Assembly (NCBI GenBank): GCA_000733415.1
Contig: KL662192.1
Location: 647,316-711,315, forward strand
Length of the DNA: 64,000 bases
Direction: 5' to 3'
DNA from: [Leptolyngbya] sp. JSC-1
GTDB lineage: Bacteria > Cyanobacteriota > Cyanobacteriia > Elainellales > Elainellaceae
Positions 34,890 through 44,172 of the stretch are shown one piece after another. Below the pieces are notes generated by a model. The model had not been told where the DNA came from. It did no database searches and saw nothing but the letters and a program-made list of their open reading frames with translations. The stretch's first letter is position 1, and every line of letters starts with the position of its first letter. A program made the translations under genes and the position numbers.

Positions 34890-35432
34890 CAGATTAGTTC
34901 TCCAAGTTATTACTTTTAAAAAGAAGATTGGGTGCGACTCTTACTTTGACAATCTGATGCAACCTTGATTGAGTTATAGAAGGCAAACGCCAAACAAACG
35001 CCAAACAAACGCCAAACAAACGCCAATTGCTGAAAAAACATCAATACTTAGGTAAAAATCTGAGTACCCGACAAAAGTGAGGTGTGATAGGAGTTTAACA
35101 AAAAAATAGTAAAAATTACTGGAAGACATTCAGGATTTAGAAATAAATGGTAAAGTGCAGTAAGAGGCTATCTACTAATTCATTATTGAGTTGCCTTTCA
35201 CAAGAATTTTGATGATTCAGAAAAGACTAGGCATAAATCAAGAGTTGAAAACGCCTAGAGCTTGACAGGATGGAGTTTTAACGTTTCAGATGGGTGTCTA
35301 TCCATTCAGAGGCAGCTAGGAGATAGTCAATAATGCATCGTCGTTATCCTGGTTGGTTAACTCACAGGATGCTTTGGGTGCCATCCAGCAACCCACCTGA
35401 CAACCATTACTAAAACTTGCAAGGAATTTAAA
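34890..35432. promoter_or_regulatory. Divergent intergenic region at the head of the cluster
   Basis: 543 bp separate the minus-strand cluster from the plus-strand DUF1906/lipase set, so promoters for both should lie here. The region is AT-rich and holds the 11-bp tandem repeat at 34985-35026. I could not assign -10/-35 boxes or an operator with confidence. No gene is supported. Confidence 0.5.
34985..35026. repeat. 11-bp tandem repeat
   Basis: Three full copies of AAACGCCAAAC and a 9-base partial copy, about 95 bp upstream of the first cluster gene. The position would suit a regulatory repeat, but this may simply be slippage. Confidence 0.9.
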
Positions 35433-36089
35433 ATGTCTACCTTAATTGGAGTAGTGCAAAGTGCGCCGTCAGGTCGCGTAGGCTTCGATACCGATACCAA
35501 ACTAGACTTGGCGACTGCTAAATTATTTCGCCAAAGCGGCTATGATTTTTGCTTGCGGTACGTTTCTCTGGGCAGCGAAAGCAGCTACGATTTAGACCAC
35601 GATGAAGCCCAGGCCATCCTCGATGCTGGCTTAGCCCTGATGCCGGTGCAACATGTCCGCTATGCCGGCTGGCTACCCGATGCCACCCTGGGAACTCAGA
35701 CCGGACAAACAGCAGCCAATAATGCCATTCAGGTCGGCTTTCCCCCCAAAGTCAATGTTTGGCTCGACCTCGAAGGCATCAGCTCCAGCGCTACCACCCA
35801 AAATGTGATTGCCTACTGCAACAGTTGGTACGATGCCGTTGCCCAAGCAGGTTACCTGCCCGGTCTCTATGTGGGAGCCAACTCAATTCTCGATAGCCAA
35901 CAGCTCTACAGTGCACTCAAATTTCAGCACTACTGGCATTCCCTCAGCATTGTCCCCAATGTCGCCGTGCGGGGCTATCAAATGATCCAATCCAACGGCG
36001 GCACAGTCCATGGCATTGGCATCGACAAAAACATCACCCAAACCGACACAGAACACAGCCAGATCCAATGGCTGATTCGGCAAACATAA
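35433..36089 (+). CDS. DUF1906 glycoside-hydrolase-like protein
   Basis: 218 residues spanning one DUF1906 (Rv2525c-like, TIM-barrel, GH25-related) domain: GFDTDTKLDLATAKLF, YDFCLRYVSLG, VNVWLDLEGIS with an acidic pair in the expected strand, YLPGLYVGAN and GIDKNITQTD. Members are thought to act on glycans such as peptidoglycan, but activity is unproven for most. There is no signal peptide. ATG 35433 follows AAGGAATTT. It is the first gene of the plus-strand set that faces away from the large cluster. Confidence 0.85.
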   Translation: MSTLIGVVQSAPSGRVGFDTDTKLDLATAKLFRQSGYDFCLRYVSLGSESSYDLDHDEAQAILDAGLALMPVQHVRYAGWLPDATLGTQTGQTAANNAIQVGFPPKVNVWLDLEGISSSATTQNVIAYCNSWYDAVAQAGYLPGLYVGANSILDSQQLYSALKFQHYWHSLSIVPNVAVRGYQMIQSNGGTVHGIGIDKNITQTDTEHSQIQWLIRQT

Positions 36090-36108
36090 CCACCTTCAAC
36101 TACAACCT

Positions 36109-36180
36109 CCCCACCCCCACCCCCCACCCCCCACCCCCTACCCCCTACCCCCTCACCCCTCACCCCTCACCCCTCACCCC
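36109..36180. repeat. Degenerate (C4-5 A/T) heptanucleotide tract
   Basis: Consecutive 7-base units change from CCACCCC to TACCCCC and then TCACCCC. It is related to the tract at 1-76. It lies between the DUF1906 and lipase genes and would be translated as a Pro/Thr/His run if an upstream lipase start were used. Confidence 0.9.
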
Positions 36181-36190
36181 ACCAACTCCT

Positions 36191-37087
36191 ATGCTCTCAA
36201 CCGCTCTTACCCTAGCGTGCCGTTCGCTGTGCGCTAGCGTCGCCGCCTACGGAATCAATCCAACCGGCAAGCTCACTCCTCAGGATCCTTACTACAGCGC
36301 CGTTGGGTTTCTCAAACCACCCGTTGCGTTTGCTGCCGGAGAGGATGATATTGATGCTTGTTTAGTCGGCACTACCGACCAAGGCGTCATCCTTGCCTTT
36401 CGCGGTACTATTCCACCTGATATTCACAGCCAGGAAAGTATGCTCGACTGGATTAGCGATCTGACCGATGAACCCGTGGCGGCAGCCGGTATGCCTGGCA
36501 AAGTGCACGACGGCTTCTGGCAGGCGCTATCGGCTCTGTGGGAACCGCTGGTGCAGGAAGTTAAACAGCAAATGCAAGCAGGTACAGCCCCCCTACCCCT
36601 CTATATCACCGGACACAGCAAAGGCGGAGCGTTGTCTAGTTTGGCGGCTCTGCGGCTCAAGCTGCAGGCAGGCATTGTGCCTACGGCCATCTATACCTAT
36701 GCCTCACCCCATCCTGGAGATGCCACCTTTGCCAGCTACTATCAACTCAAAATTCCCAATCACATCCGCTATGAGTTTGGCAATGACATTGTGCCTCACA
36801 TCGTACCGGACTCAACCTTTATCCAAGCCATCGCACACCTGCCGGAACTCGGTCAATTCTTCAAGGGGATGGAAACCTGGAACTATAGTCCGGTGGGCAT
36901 GCTTCAGTTTATCGAGTGGCATCAGCACATGGTTGTAGGAGACTCTCCAGAACTTCATCTGGAACGCTTGGCGCGGCTCGTCGGTGCGATTGTAGAAGGC
37001 CAGTTTGAGGCGATTGTGACGGCGCACTCGGCTAGCTGTGGCGGTGGTTACATGAGCGGTGTCTGCGCATCGGGAGTTTGTGGATAA
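36191..37087 (+). CDS. Class 3 lipase family protein
   Basis: 298 residues from ATG 36191. The open frame begins further left at 36068 but would read through the heptanucleotide tract, so the later start is preferred. The alpha/beta-hydrolase pattern is clear: ILAFRGT (oxyanion strand), DWISDLTDE, VHDGFWQAL, YITGHSKGGALSSLAALRL with the nucleophile Ser in GHSKG, YASPHPGD with the probable Asp nearby, and a C-terminal WHQHM providing His. The family hydrolyses triacylglycerols or phospholipids. The C-terminus is Gly/Cys-rich (SCGGGYMSGVCASGVCG), unusual for the family. No clear signal peptide. A membrane-protein gene follows 30 bp later. Confidence 0.87.
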   Translation: MLSTALTLACRSLCASVAAYGINPTGKLTPQDPYYSAVGFLKPPVAFAAGEDDIDACLVGTTDQGVILAFRGTIPPDIHSQESMLDWISDLTDEPVAAAGMPGKVHDGFWQALSALWEPLVQEVKQQMQAGTAPLPLYITGHSKGGALSSLAALRLKLQAGIVPTAIYTYASPHPGDATFASYYQLKIPNHIRYEFGNDIVPHIVPDSTFIQAIAHLPELGQFFKGMETWNYSPVGMLQFIEWHQHMVVGDSPELHLERLARLVGAIVEGQFEAIVTAHSASCGGGYMSGVCASGVCG

Positions 37088-37117
37088 CCATTTTTTGAAT
37101 GGTAGGGGTGAAACCAA

Positions 37118-38125
37118 ATGTTGAGTAATTTTCCGCTGTTGGATATTGCGATTGGGTTGATCCTAATCTACACCTTCTTGAGTCTATTAACTTCCGAGTT
37201 AACCGAATTCATCACAACCGTGTTGCGGTGGCGAGCCAATCACCTGCAGCAGGGCATCATGACTCTGTTAGGAGAATCCTCAGCTCTGAGGCGAGATCCA
37301 GCTCAGTTCAAGAACACAATTACCGGCAGACTGTATGCTAGTTCTTTGATTAGCTCCATGACTCAGCCCTTCAGACGGCGCAGGCGGGCAGTGGGTCCCT
37401 CTTACTTGCCCGCTGAGGTGTTTGCCGATGCCCTGCTCGAAGTGTTGCAGTCCCTACCGGAAGTAGAACAGGATCAGGCTCAACTCCAACAGGGTGTGAA
37501 TCAATCCGTAAATGACCTGACTCGACTCATAGCCAAGGTCGAGCACTCGGACCAACTCCCTGCTCGCTTAAAAAAGAACCTCACTCTTTTGGCGAAGCGC
37601 ACCCAAGCACAGATCCAGTCAAGCCAACAGCAGATGGAGCAGTTCCGGCATGAGATCGCCCTGTGGTATGACCATTCAATGGACCGGCTCTCTGGCACCT
37701 ATCGGCGCAATGTCAAAGTCTTTACGATCCTGATTGGTTTCCTCCTGGCAGTTCTGATTAATGCGGATTCGCTGTATATGCTCAGGCGCATCAGTGAGAA
37801 TACAGCCACGCGCACGGTGATTATTCAAAATGCGATTCAAATCGAAGGATGCGAGAATGACCTCAGTTCATCCCAGTGTATGGAGAAAATGGCCGACCTG
37901 CTAGATACGACTACCATTCCGATTGGCTGGCACCCGGTGAATTTCCAACAGCAGTTTCCCCAGCTCAATCCGATGTATGGTCTGAAGGCAGGACTTGGGT
38001 GGTTACTAACCGGCATTGCCATTTCGATGGGGTCTCGCTTCTGGTTCCAGATTCTCGACCAGCTCATTCATGTGCGAGAAACCGGAGAAAAACCGGATAG
38101 TGTCGAGGAGCAGCGTTCGTCTTAA
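37118..38125 (+). CDS. Membrane protein of unknown function, paralogue 1
   Basis: 335 residues. Hydrophobic segments lie at the N-terminus (LLDIAIGLILIYTFLSLL), near 205-222 (VFTILIGFLLAVLINAD) and near 290-310 (GLGWLLTGIAISMGSRFW). Between the first two is a long cytoplasmic-type helical region rich in Gln and Leu that looks coiled. Two Cys (EGCENDLSSSQCMEK) sit in the loop between the last membrane segments and are conserved in the paralogue. I know similar uncharacterised proteins in cyanobacteria but no function. It starts 30 bp after the lipase gene, so they are probably cotranscribed. Confidence 0.8.
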   Translation: MLSNFPLLDIAIGLILIYTFLSLLTSELTEFITTVLRWRANHLQQGIMTLLGESSALRRDPAQFKNTITGRLYASSLISSMTQPFRRRRRAVGPSYLPAEVFADALLEVLQSLPEVEQDQAQLQQGVNQSVNDLTRLIAKVEHSDQLPARLKKNLTLLAKRTQAQIQSSQQQMEQFRHEIALWYDHSMDRLSGTYRRNVKVFTILIGFLLAVLINADSLYMLRRISENTATRTVIIQNAIQIEGCENDLSSSQCMEKMADLLDTTTIPIGWHPVNFQQQFPQLNPMYGLKAGLGWLLTGIAISMGSRFWFQILDQLIHVRETGEKPDSVEEQRSS

Positions 38126-38211
38126 ACAACTCTTAAATCAATCAGTATAATCACGAATCAGGGAGATTCTAGCCATTCTGATCCAAATCCGTCTCAATTC
38201 TGGAGCGATCT

Positions 38212-39189
38212 GTGGAGAACCTTCCCCTGTTGGATATTGTGATTGGGCTATCCCTGATTTACACCAGCCTAAGTCTGCTGGCCTCTGAACTGACACAATA
38301 CACCATTACGGCCCTGAAATGGAAGCAGAAGTATTTCAGACGCTGCCTGATGATTCTGCTGGGCGAATCATCCCTGATCGGCGATCCAGAACAGTTCAAA
38401 GACACGATCACAAATAGAATCTTGCTCACTCCACGCATTATTTCGGTTATGCAATCAGCCCGTTATCGTAACCGAGCCATGATGCTATCCGATGTGCCTC
38501 CTTTACTATTTTCAGAAACATTATTAGAGGTTTTACAAAACCTCTCTCAATCCAGTTCAAGCAGAATTCAACAGTACACAATAGACCATTCCAGCACTCA
38601 GCTACAGTCAATTCAAACGATTGTGGAAGAGTCTTCTACTCTATCCCTATCCCTGCGGACTAATCTAACAAGGCTGATTCGTCAGGTAGAAACCTGGGAA
38701 CCCGATCCCCAACAGCAAATGGCTCGCTTGAAACACGAGATTGCCCGCTGGTATGGTCACGCGATGGCAGAAATGTCACCCATCTACAAGCACCATTACA
38801 AGCTGGTTGTCTTTTTCGTTAGTTTAGGGCTGACGGTTGCCATGAATGTGGATTCGCTGTATATCATTCGACGCATTAGCGAGAACACGGCCATGCGAGC
38901 CATCACGACACAAAACGCTACCCAGATTCAGGGCTGTAAAGCTAGCCTCAATTCACCGCAATGTACAGAGCGACTATCAGGTTTGATGGAAAGCACCACA
39001 ATTCCGGTGGGATGGCAGGATTCGAATCGCCGTAAACAATTTGCTCGACTCGATGGAGTAATCTTCTTACGGACCATTGGCGGCTGGTCTCTTACCAGTA
39101 TTGCCATCGCGATGGGATCTCGCTTTTGGTTGCAGTTGTTGCGGCGTCTGGGTACATTTTTAGGTAGAGATAGCCAACCTCGACGGTGA
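38212..39189 (+). CDS. Membrane protein of unknown function, paralogue 2
   Basis: 325 residues from GTG 38212, supported by GGAG seven bases upstream. It shares blocks with the preceding gene throughout: LPLLDIVIGLSLIYTSLSLL, MILLGESS, DPEQFKDTIT, MNVDSLYIIRRISENTA, the paired-Cys loop GCKASLNSPQC, TTIPVGWQ, and SIAIAMGSRFWLQ. The pair is a tandem duplication, 86 bp apart. It probably spans the membrane three times. Confidence 0.8.
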   Translation: MENLPLLDIVIGLSLIYTSLSLLASELTQYTITALKWKQKYFRRCLMILLGESSLIGDPEQFKDTITNRILLTPRIISVMQSARYRNRAMMLSDVPPLLFSETLLEVLQNLSQSSSSRIQQYTIDHSSTQLQSIQTIVEESSTLSLSLRTNLTRLIRQVETWEPDPQQQMARLKHEIARWYGHAMAEMSPIYKHHYKLVVFFVSLGLTVAMNVDSLYIIRRISENTAMRAITTQNATQIQGCKASLNSPQCTERLSGLMESTTIPVGWQDSNRRKQFARLDGVIFLRTIGGWSLTSIAIAMGSRFWLQLLRRLGTFLGRDSQPRR

Positions 39190-39191
39190 AC

Positions 39192-39284
39192 GATTGCTTT
39201 AAAGACGTGTTGAGAATCAGGATACAAATCAGCAAGGCGATTGACCAATCGTGGTGAAAGGTTTTGATCAAACAGCAGTTTCAT
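39192..39284 (-). pseudogene. DUF5615 (PIN-like) toxin remnant
   Basis: From ATG 39284 the minus strand reads MKLLFDQNLSPRLVNRLADL followed by YPDSQHV, the well-conserved N-terminus of DUF5615 PIN-like toxins. After about 27 residues the similarity stops; members are about 110 residues. The remainder has been lost and the 3' end of the plus-strand membrane-protein gene now occupies the position. Confidence 0.7.
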
Positions 39285-39286
39285 GC

Positions 39287-39384
39287 TTAAACCATTAGCG
39301 TTTGTCGTTCTCGGGCAGCCGCGTAGCTCAGGCAAGCATATCTTCCAGAGTTAAATGTTGCAGCAGGGGAACGACATCACTTTT
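39287..39384 (-). pseudogene. Antitoxin-like remnant upstream of the DUF5615 fragment
   Basis: The minus strand encodes SDVVPLLQHLTLEDMLA and then, in another frame, CLSYAAARERQTLMV with a TAA two bases before the DUF5615 ATG. The two pieces join if a 4-base TGCC unit is restored, so one small deletion frameshifted it. The spacing is that of an antitoxin-toxin operon, and the sequence resembles the C-terminus of a DUF433-type antitoxin. The 5' part is missing and the remnant abuts the end of the WD40 gene. Confidence 0.4.
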
Positions 39385-39399
39385 GGCGGAGCAGAACGT

Positions 39400-42300
39400 T
39401 CAAGCGCCTCGAGCAAGAGTGACTGTATCATTAGTCTGCTTGATTTGCTCAACTGCTCCCAATGCTTTCAAGCTAGTTTTCTGTGCCCTAGTCAAACCGG
39501 TAGTTCCCGTAATGTTCATACCTTCGTAGGGTCGATCCGCTCTGAGAATATTCAAACACTGGCCGGTGCTGACCTGCCAAATTCGGATCGTATCATCGTC
39601 TCCCGCACTCGCCAGTAGATGCCCTGCGGGTTGCCACGCCACAGTCCAGAGTGAATGAGTATGTCCCTCCAGTCGCTGCACACATTTCCCGGTATGAACA
39701 TCCCAGATCTGAACCGCTGGATCGCCCCCACCGCAGGCTAGCTGCTGGCCATCTGGACTCCAGGCCACAGAAAAAATGCGCATCGAGCTGGTGTGAAGCA
39801 CACGCAGACAGTCACCGGTTTGCGCATCCCATAGCCGAGTGGTACCATCTTCACTGCCAGTTGCCAGCATTTTGCCATCCGGACTCCAGGCCACCGACCA
39901 GATCCAACCATGATGGCCCTGCAATGAGATGAGACGTTCACCTGTTTTCAGGTTATATAGCCAAACGGTGCAATCCATGCCGCCACTCGCCACGAGCCTA
40001 CCATCGGGACTAGGCGCAATTGCCGTCACCCAAGCATCACTCTGGAAGCACTGCAAACATTGTCCAGTGTTGCCATCCCAAACCCGAATGGATTGATCAT
40101 TACTGCCGCTGATGATCGTTTGACCATCTGGACTCCAGGCCACTGACCAAACCCAGTTGGTGTGTCCAACCAGCGTTTTCAGGTATTGCCCTGTATGAGG
40201 ATGCCACAGCTGAATCGTCTGGTCATCACCACTGCTGACAATCCGCTCACCGTCGGGACTCCAGGCTATTGACCAGATGCAGTTGCCAGACCCGCGTAGC
40301 TTTTTCAAACATTCGCCAGTGCTGGTATTCCATAACCGAATGATGCGATCATCTGAGCCAGTCGCCAGGGTTTGATTATCGGCATGCCAAGCCAGCGCCC
40401 GGATACAAGCACTGTAGCCCTGGAGGATGCTTAAGCAATCTCCTGTCTGAGCATCCCAAAGCCGTGTGGTGTGATCGAAACTGCCGCTAGCAATCAGCGG
40501 TTCTACCGGACTCCAAGCCAATGACCAAACAGTATTTTGATGCCCCTGCAAGATGCGCAGGCACCGGCCTGTCTGACCACCCCAGAGCCGCACCGTGCTG
40601 TCATCGCTGCTGCTAGCCAGGGTGCAACCGTCCGGGCTCCAGGCCACTCGCAAAACCGCATTGATGTGACCCTGCAATGTTTGCAGGCATTGCCCTGTGT
40701 GGGGTTCCCAGATCCGAATCGTATGATCGGCACTAGCGCTAGCCAACCGCAGCGGATGGTGGGATTGGGGATAATCGCCCCTGTCATTCCACGCCAAATC
40801 CCAAATGCCATGACCATGACCCGATAATGTTTGCCCACAGGTTCCAGTTTGGAAATGCCAAAACTTGATCGCACCATCATCACCACCCGTCACTACCCAC
40901 TGTCCATCCGGACTCCAGACAACCGCTTTGTTACCATGATCTTGCGTGCTGAAAATCTGGATGCATTCCCCTGTATCCACATCCCATAGCCGCAGGGCAG
41001 CTTCAGCGCCAACGCTTGCCAGCATCTGACCATTGGGACTCCAGGCCACCGACCAGACAACGCTTGGTCCCTGGATGGCCTGCAGGCATTCGCCGGTGTA
41101 GGCATCCCAGATCCGAATCATGCCATCGTTACCAGCCGTTGCAAAAGTTTCGCCATCCGGACTCCAGACCAAAGCCCATATCGTGTTGGAGTGCCCCTGC
41201 CAGGATAAAAGCAAGTGATTATCGACCACTCGCCGCACAAAGATATCACCACTGTTGTTCCCACTCCCTAGTAGGGTACCATCCGGGCTGAAGGCCAACG
41301 CGAACGAGGCTTTGACAACTTGGGTAAACGAGGAGGTTTCAAACTGGCTGTCTTGAAAATTGACGAATTGCAGCCACTGGCCCTGTAACTGAGCGTGGCG
41401 AAGGCTGAGCTGCGAAAAGTCATAGCCCGTCAGATCAATTTGCAGATAGCAGCAAAGGTTGATTAAATTGCCCGCTGCATAGACTGGTGACACAGACCGG
41501 CTTTGCAACAGCCTGAGGATTTTCTGCAACCGCACTTCAATTTGCTCTGAGGTTGCCAATTGGGACTGTAACTGAGTGGCAACGCCCGACAAAATCAACC
41601 GCTTTTGTGTTTCTCTAATGTATTCCTTGACGTTCGCTTTGATCAGACCATAACTGTCGAACAAATTGATGTTTTGACCAACTATCTCATTCCCGACTTT
41701 TTCTACTAATGTGCTGGTAATATATTCCATCACAATAGGTTGTTGGGTGTAGTAGCCCTGGCGGCGTTCGATCAAATTCCGCCAACTTAGGGATTCCAGC
41801 GCCTCTAGCAATTTTACTCGCGGCACTGAAGCAACAATATCTTCAGCCAGTTCGGCGATAGTTGTCCACTCACGGTTAATGGCCAACCAGTACATGATGC
41901 TTTGTTCTAAGGGCGACAGCCGCTTAAACTGGTGCTCTAGCAGCCGCCGGATGCCGTTGAACAAAATCACGTCTTGGTTGAGAAATTTTTCAATATCGCC
42001 CTCGAACATGTCGTGAATTGAGCTAGTCACAATTTTCAACGCGAGCGGATTATAGCCATACTGTTGGGCTAACTGTTGCTTTTGGATGGGAGACCCTAAC
42101 AAGCCCCTTGTCTCCAGCAATGCTTGCGCCATTGTGGGAGAGCCAGTCACCACGAGCGTCTGCGCGGCGGGGTCTCCTTCAAGAGCCGCTACTTCAGCCA
42201 ATTTTTCTCGACTGGTGAGCAGAACGCAACTTTGGTGCTGGACTTCTCCAACCACTCGGAACAGTTCACCATAGACCTCCAAGCCCGAACGGTACTGTCC

Positions 42301-43632
42301 GGCATAACTGCCTTCCTGAAATAAGGTTTCCGCGTTATCAAGAATTACCAAACAGCGATGCGTCCGCAGCCAGTGGACCAAGCGACCAATTTCGGCTCTG
42401 CTATCCTGCTGATTCGACAGAAACGGGACTAAGTCAGCCAGCAGTGATTCCAAAGGAGGTGCATTGCGGAGTGATCGCCAAATCACATACTCAAACTCCG
42501 TTTGAATCGTCTGAGCTAGCTTCACAGCCAAGGCTGTCTTACCAATGCCACCCATCCCTAGCAGCAGAACTAACCGATTGTGATCTTGAATCACCCATTT
42601 TTGCAAAAGGGACAGTTCTGTTTCCCGACCGTAAAAGATAGAAACGTCAATGGCTTCACCCCAGTCGCAATAGCACATTGGCAGATAGGGCAATTCTGAG
42701 TAAGAAAACGGAGAACGGGAAGCGAGCAGGAGAGAATTGGAATCGGTGCTGCCACTCTTGTTGCTACCATGCCTGTGGCGGCTTTCGAGTTTGGATGGTT
42801 TTTTGAAGAGTGGATCCTGGGATGCTTCCAGTAGGTTGGGACTTAAATTCTCATTGTTGTTACTGCATGATTCCACCTCACTCAGATCGGATCCGTCCAG
42901 ATCACCGGATCGAATTCGCTCACACAGCGCCGTAGTTTCTGCCATCGGCTCAACATTAAATTCAACGGCTAAAATTTGGCGACAGGTATTGTACTGAGCT
43001 AGTGCAGCGCGACGTTGCCCACTGCGGGCTAGAAACAGCATTTGCTGCTGGTGCGCTGTTTCACGCGATGGATCAAGCATCAGCAATTTGCGGGTTGTAG
43101 CTAAACCTTCAGTATAATTTTGGTGTTTGAGGTAATATTCAGCCAAATGATGTAAGCCTTCGATCACTACTTCCCTTAGTCGTTCTCGTTCCATTAACAC
43201 CCAATTCTCAAATTCTGGCGCATCGGGCACATAAAACCCTTCTAAAAAGTCTCCCTGATAGTGAGATACTGCTTCGGTCAGAAACTGCACGTCAACATTA
43301 GTTTTGGGGCAATCTTCAATGGCTGCAACGGCTTCCACATCTAAGTAGTAGGAACACTCTCGATTGAATAGAATAGTTTGTCGAGTGATGATTAAATGCG
43401 AGCCTACCAGTTGTCGTAACGCAGGCAGCACAGTGCGTAAATTCTTCATCGACTGGTTAGACGGCATATTTTGCCAAAACAAATCTGCCAGCACTTCGCG
43501 GCTGTGCAGCTTGCCCGTCACAGCAACATAAATCAGAAGTGCCTGCGCTTTCCGACTAATTAAGTGAGTAATCGAATGTCCGTCTAAACTGATTTGAGGG
43601 GAGCCAAACAGCTTTAGTGTTAAAGTATTCAT
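39400..43632 (-). CDS. SARP/BTAD-NB-ARC-WD40 STAND regulator
   Basis: 1410 residues. The N-terminus is an OmpR-type winged helix (LKLFGSPQISLDGHSI; about 1-95), followed by a BTAD domain (about 97-240; GDFLEGFYV, YTEGLATTRKLLMLDPSRE). An NB-ARC NTPase follows with Walker A GMGGIGKTA near 357, CLVILDNAE and LLTSRE. From about 773 to 1370 there are 14 WD40 repeats, enough for two seven-bladed propellers, many with WSVAWSPDGQ and WDxxTGxCL. It ends with RPYEGMNITGTTGLTRAQK, a common tail of cyanobacterial WD40 proteins, so it is full length. Such proteins are ligand-gated transcription regulators; the propellers sense and the NB-ARC domain switches. Target genes are unknown. The Shine-Dalgarno before ATG 43632 is weak. 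Confidence 0.92.
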   Translation of the reverse strand: MNTLTLKLFGSPQISLDGHSITHLISRKAQALLIYVAVTGKLHSREVLADLFWQNMPSNQSMKNLRTVLPALRQLVGSHLIITRQTILFNRECSYYLDVEAVAAIEDCPKTNVDVQFLTEAVSHYQGDFLEGFYVPDAPEFENWVLMERERLREVVIEGLHHLAEYYLKHQNYTEGLATTRKLLMLDPSRETAHQQQMLFLARSGQRRAALAQYNTCRQILAVEFNVEPMAETTALCERIRSGDLDGSDLSEVESCSNNNENLSPNLLEASQDPLFKKPSKLESRHRHGSNKSGSTDSNSLLLASRSPFSYSELPYLPMCYCDWGEAIDVSIFYGRETELSLLQKWVIQDHNRLVLLLGMGGIGKTALAVKLAQTIQTEFEYVIWRSLRNAPPLESLLADLVPFLSNQQDSRAEIGRLVHWLRTHRCLVILDNAETLFQEGSYAGQYRSGLEVYGELFRVVGEVQHQSCVLLTSREKLAEVAALEGDPAAQTLVVTGSPTMAQALLETRGLLGSPIQKQQLAQQYGYNPLALKIVTSSIHDMFEGDIEKFLNQDVILFNGIRRLLEHQFKRLSPLEQSIMYWLAINREWTTIAELAEDIVASVPRVKLLEALESLSWRNLIERRQGYYTQQPIVMEYITSTLVEKVGNEIVGQNINLFDSYGLIKANVKEYIRETQKRLILSGVATQLQSQLATSEQIEVRLQKILRLLQSRSVSPVYAAGNLINLCCYLQIDLTGYDFSQLSLRHAQLQGQWLQFVNFQDSQFETSSFTQVVKASFALAFSPDGTLLGSGNNSGDIFVRRVVDNHLLLSWQGHSNTIWALVWSPDGETFATAGNDGMIRIWDAYTGECLQAIQGPSVVWSVAWSPNGQMLASVGAEAALRLWDVDTGECIQIFSTQDHGNKAVVWSPDGQWVVTGGDDGAIKFWHFQTGTCGQTLSGHGHGIWDLAWNDRGDYPQSHHPLRLASASADHTIRIWEPHTGQCLQTLQGHINAVLRVAWSPDGCTLASSSDDSTVRLWGGQTGRCLRILQGHQNTVWSLAWSPVEPLIASGSFDHTTRLWDAQTGDCLSILQGYSACIRALAWHADNQTLATGSDDRIIRLWNTSTGECLKKLRGSGNCIWSIAWSPDGERIVSSGDDQTIQLWHPHTGQYLKTLVGHTNWVWSVAWSPDGQTIISGSNDQSIRVWDGNTGQCLQCFQSDAWVTAIAPSPDGRLVASGGMDCTVWLYNLKTGERLISLQGHHGWIWSVAWSPDGKMLATGSEDGTTRLWDAQTGDCLRVLHTSSMRIFSVAWSPDGQQLACGGGDPAVQIWDVHTGKCVQRLEGHTHSLWTVAWQPAGHLLASAGDDDTIRIWQVSTGQCLNILRADRPYEGMNITGTTGLTRAQKTSLKALGAVEQIKQTNDTVTLARGA

Positions 43633-44172
43633 TTATCGAGGTGTTCCTTGCATCAACAGGCTGATTAGTAGGCTTATTGGTAGGTCATTTGTATCAACCG
43701 TCGCTCTGAGATAGGAGCACCCTATATTAGTGTCTATGCAGAACCAATAATTTGGCGAAAATGAAACAAAAAGTTTAACATTTGCTCCAAACTATGGATT
43801 GCGTTCGATAATTCCAACTAAGCTACTTCATACCACCGTTTAGTGGTTTAATCCTTTAAAGGAAGGGAAAGTAACGCCAAGCCCTGGAGCTTGTTGCAAC
43901 CTTTGCTAGCAGTTTCCTCCATGGTGCTTGCTCAATGATTCTCATTCTCAAGGCGGTTTACTTTAGCTATACGCTTTCACTCTAGTAGGCACTCTAGTAG
44001 GCACTCCGGTAGACACTCCAGTAGCATTTATATTCCCATCCACCTGATTAACACAATTCAAGGCAAAATAACTGACCAGGCGCTGGCGTGTAACAGATCG
44101 CAAGCCGCCTGCCTATTGTAGAAACCACCGAATTCCTGCTTGAATAGCGCTTTTGTAGTCATGCGCCAACGC
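43633..44172. other. Intergenic region upstream of the WD40 regulator
   Basis: 540 bp between the regulator and the DUF4336 gene. It contains the 12-bp tandem repeat at 43979-44026 and AT-rich sequence near the regulator start. No gene or confident promoter was recognised. Confidence 0.5.
43979..44026. repeat. 12-bp tandem repeat
   Basis: Four units: two identical ACTCTAGTAGGC, then ACTCCGGTAGAC and ACTCCAGTAGCA. The progressive divergence suggests an old slippage array. Confidence 0.9.

Noticed and set aside
36068..36190. N-terminal extension of the lipase through the heptanucleotide tract
   Set aside because: It would be a Pro/Thr/His run encoded by a non-coding repeat and overlaps the end of the DUF1906 gene; ATG 36191 gives a normal family start.
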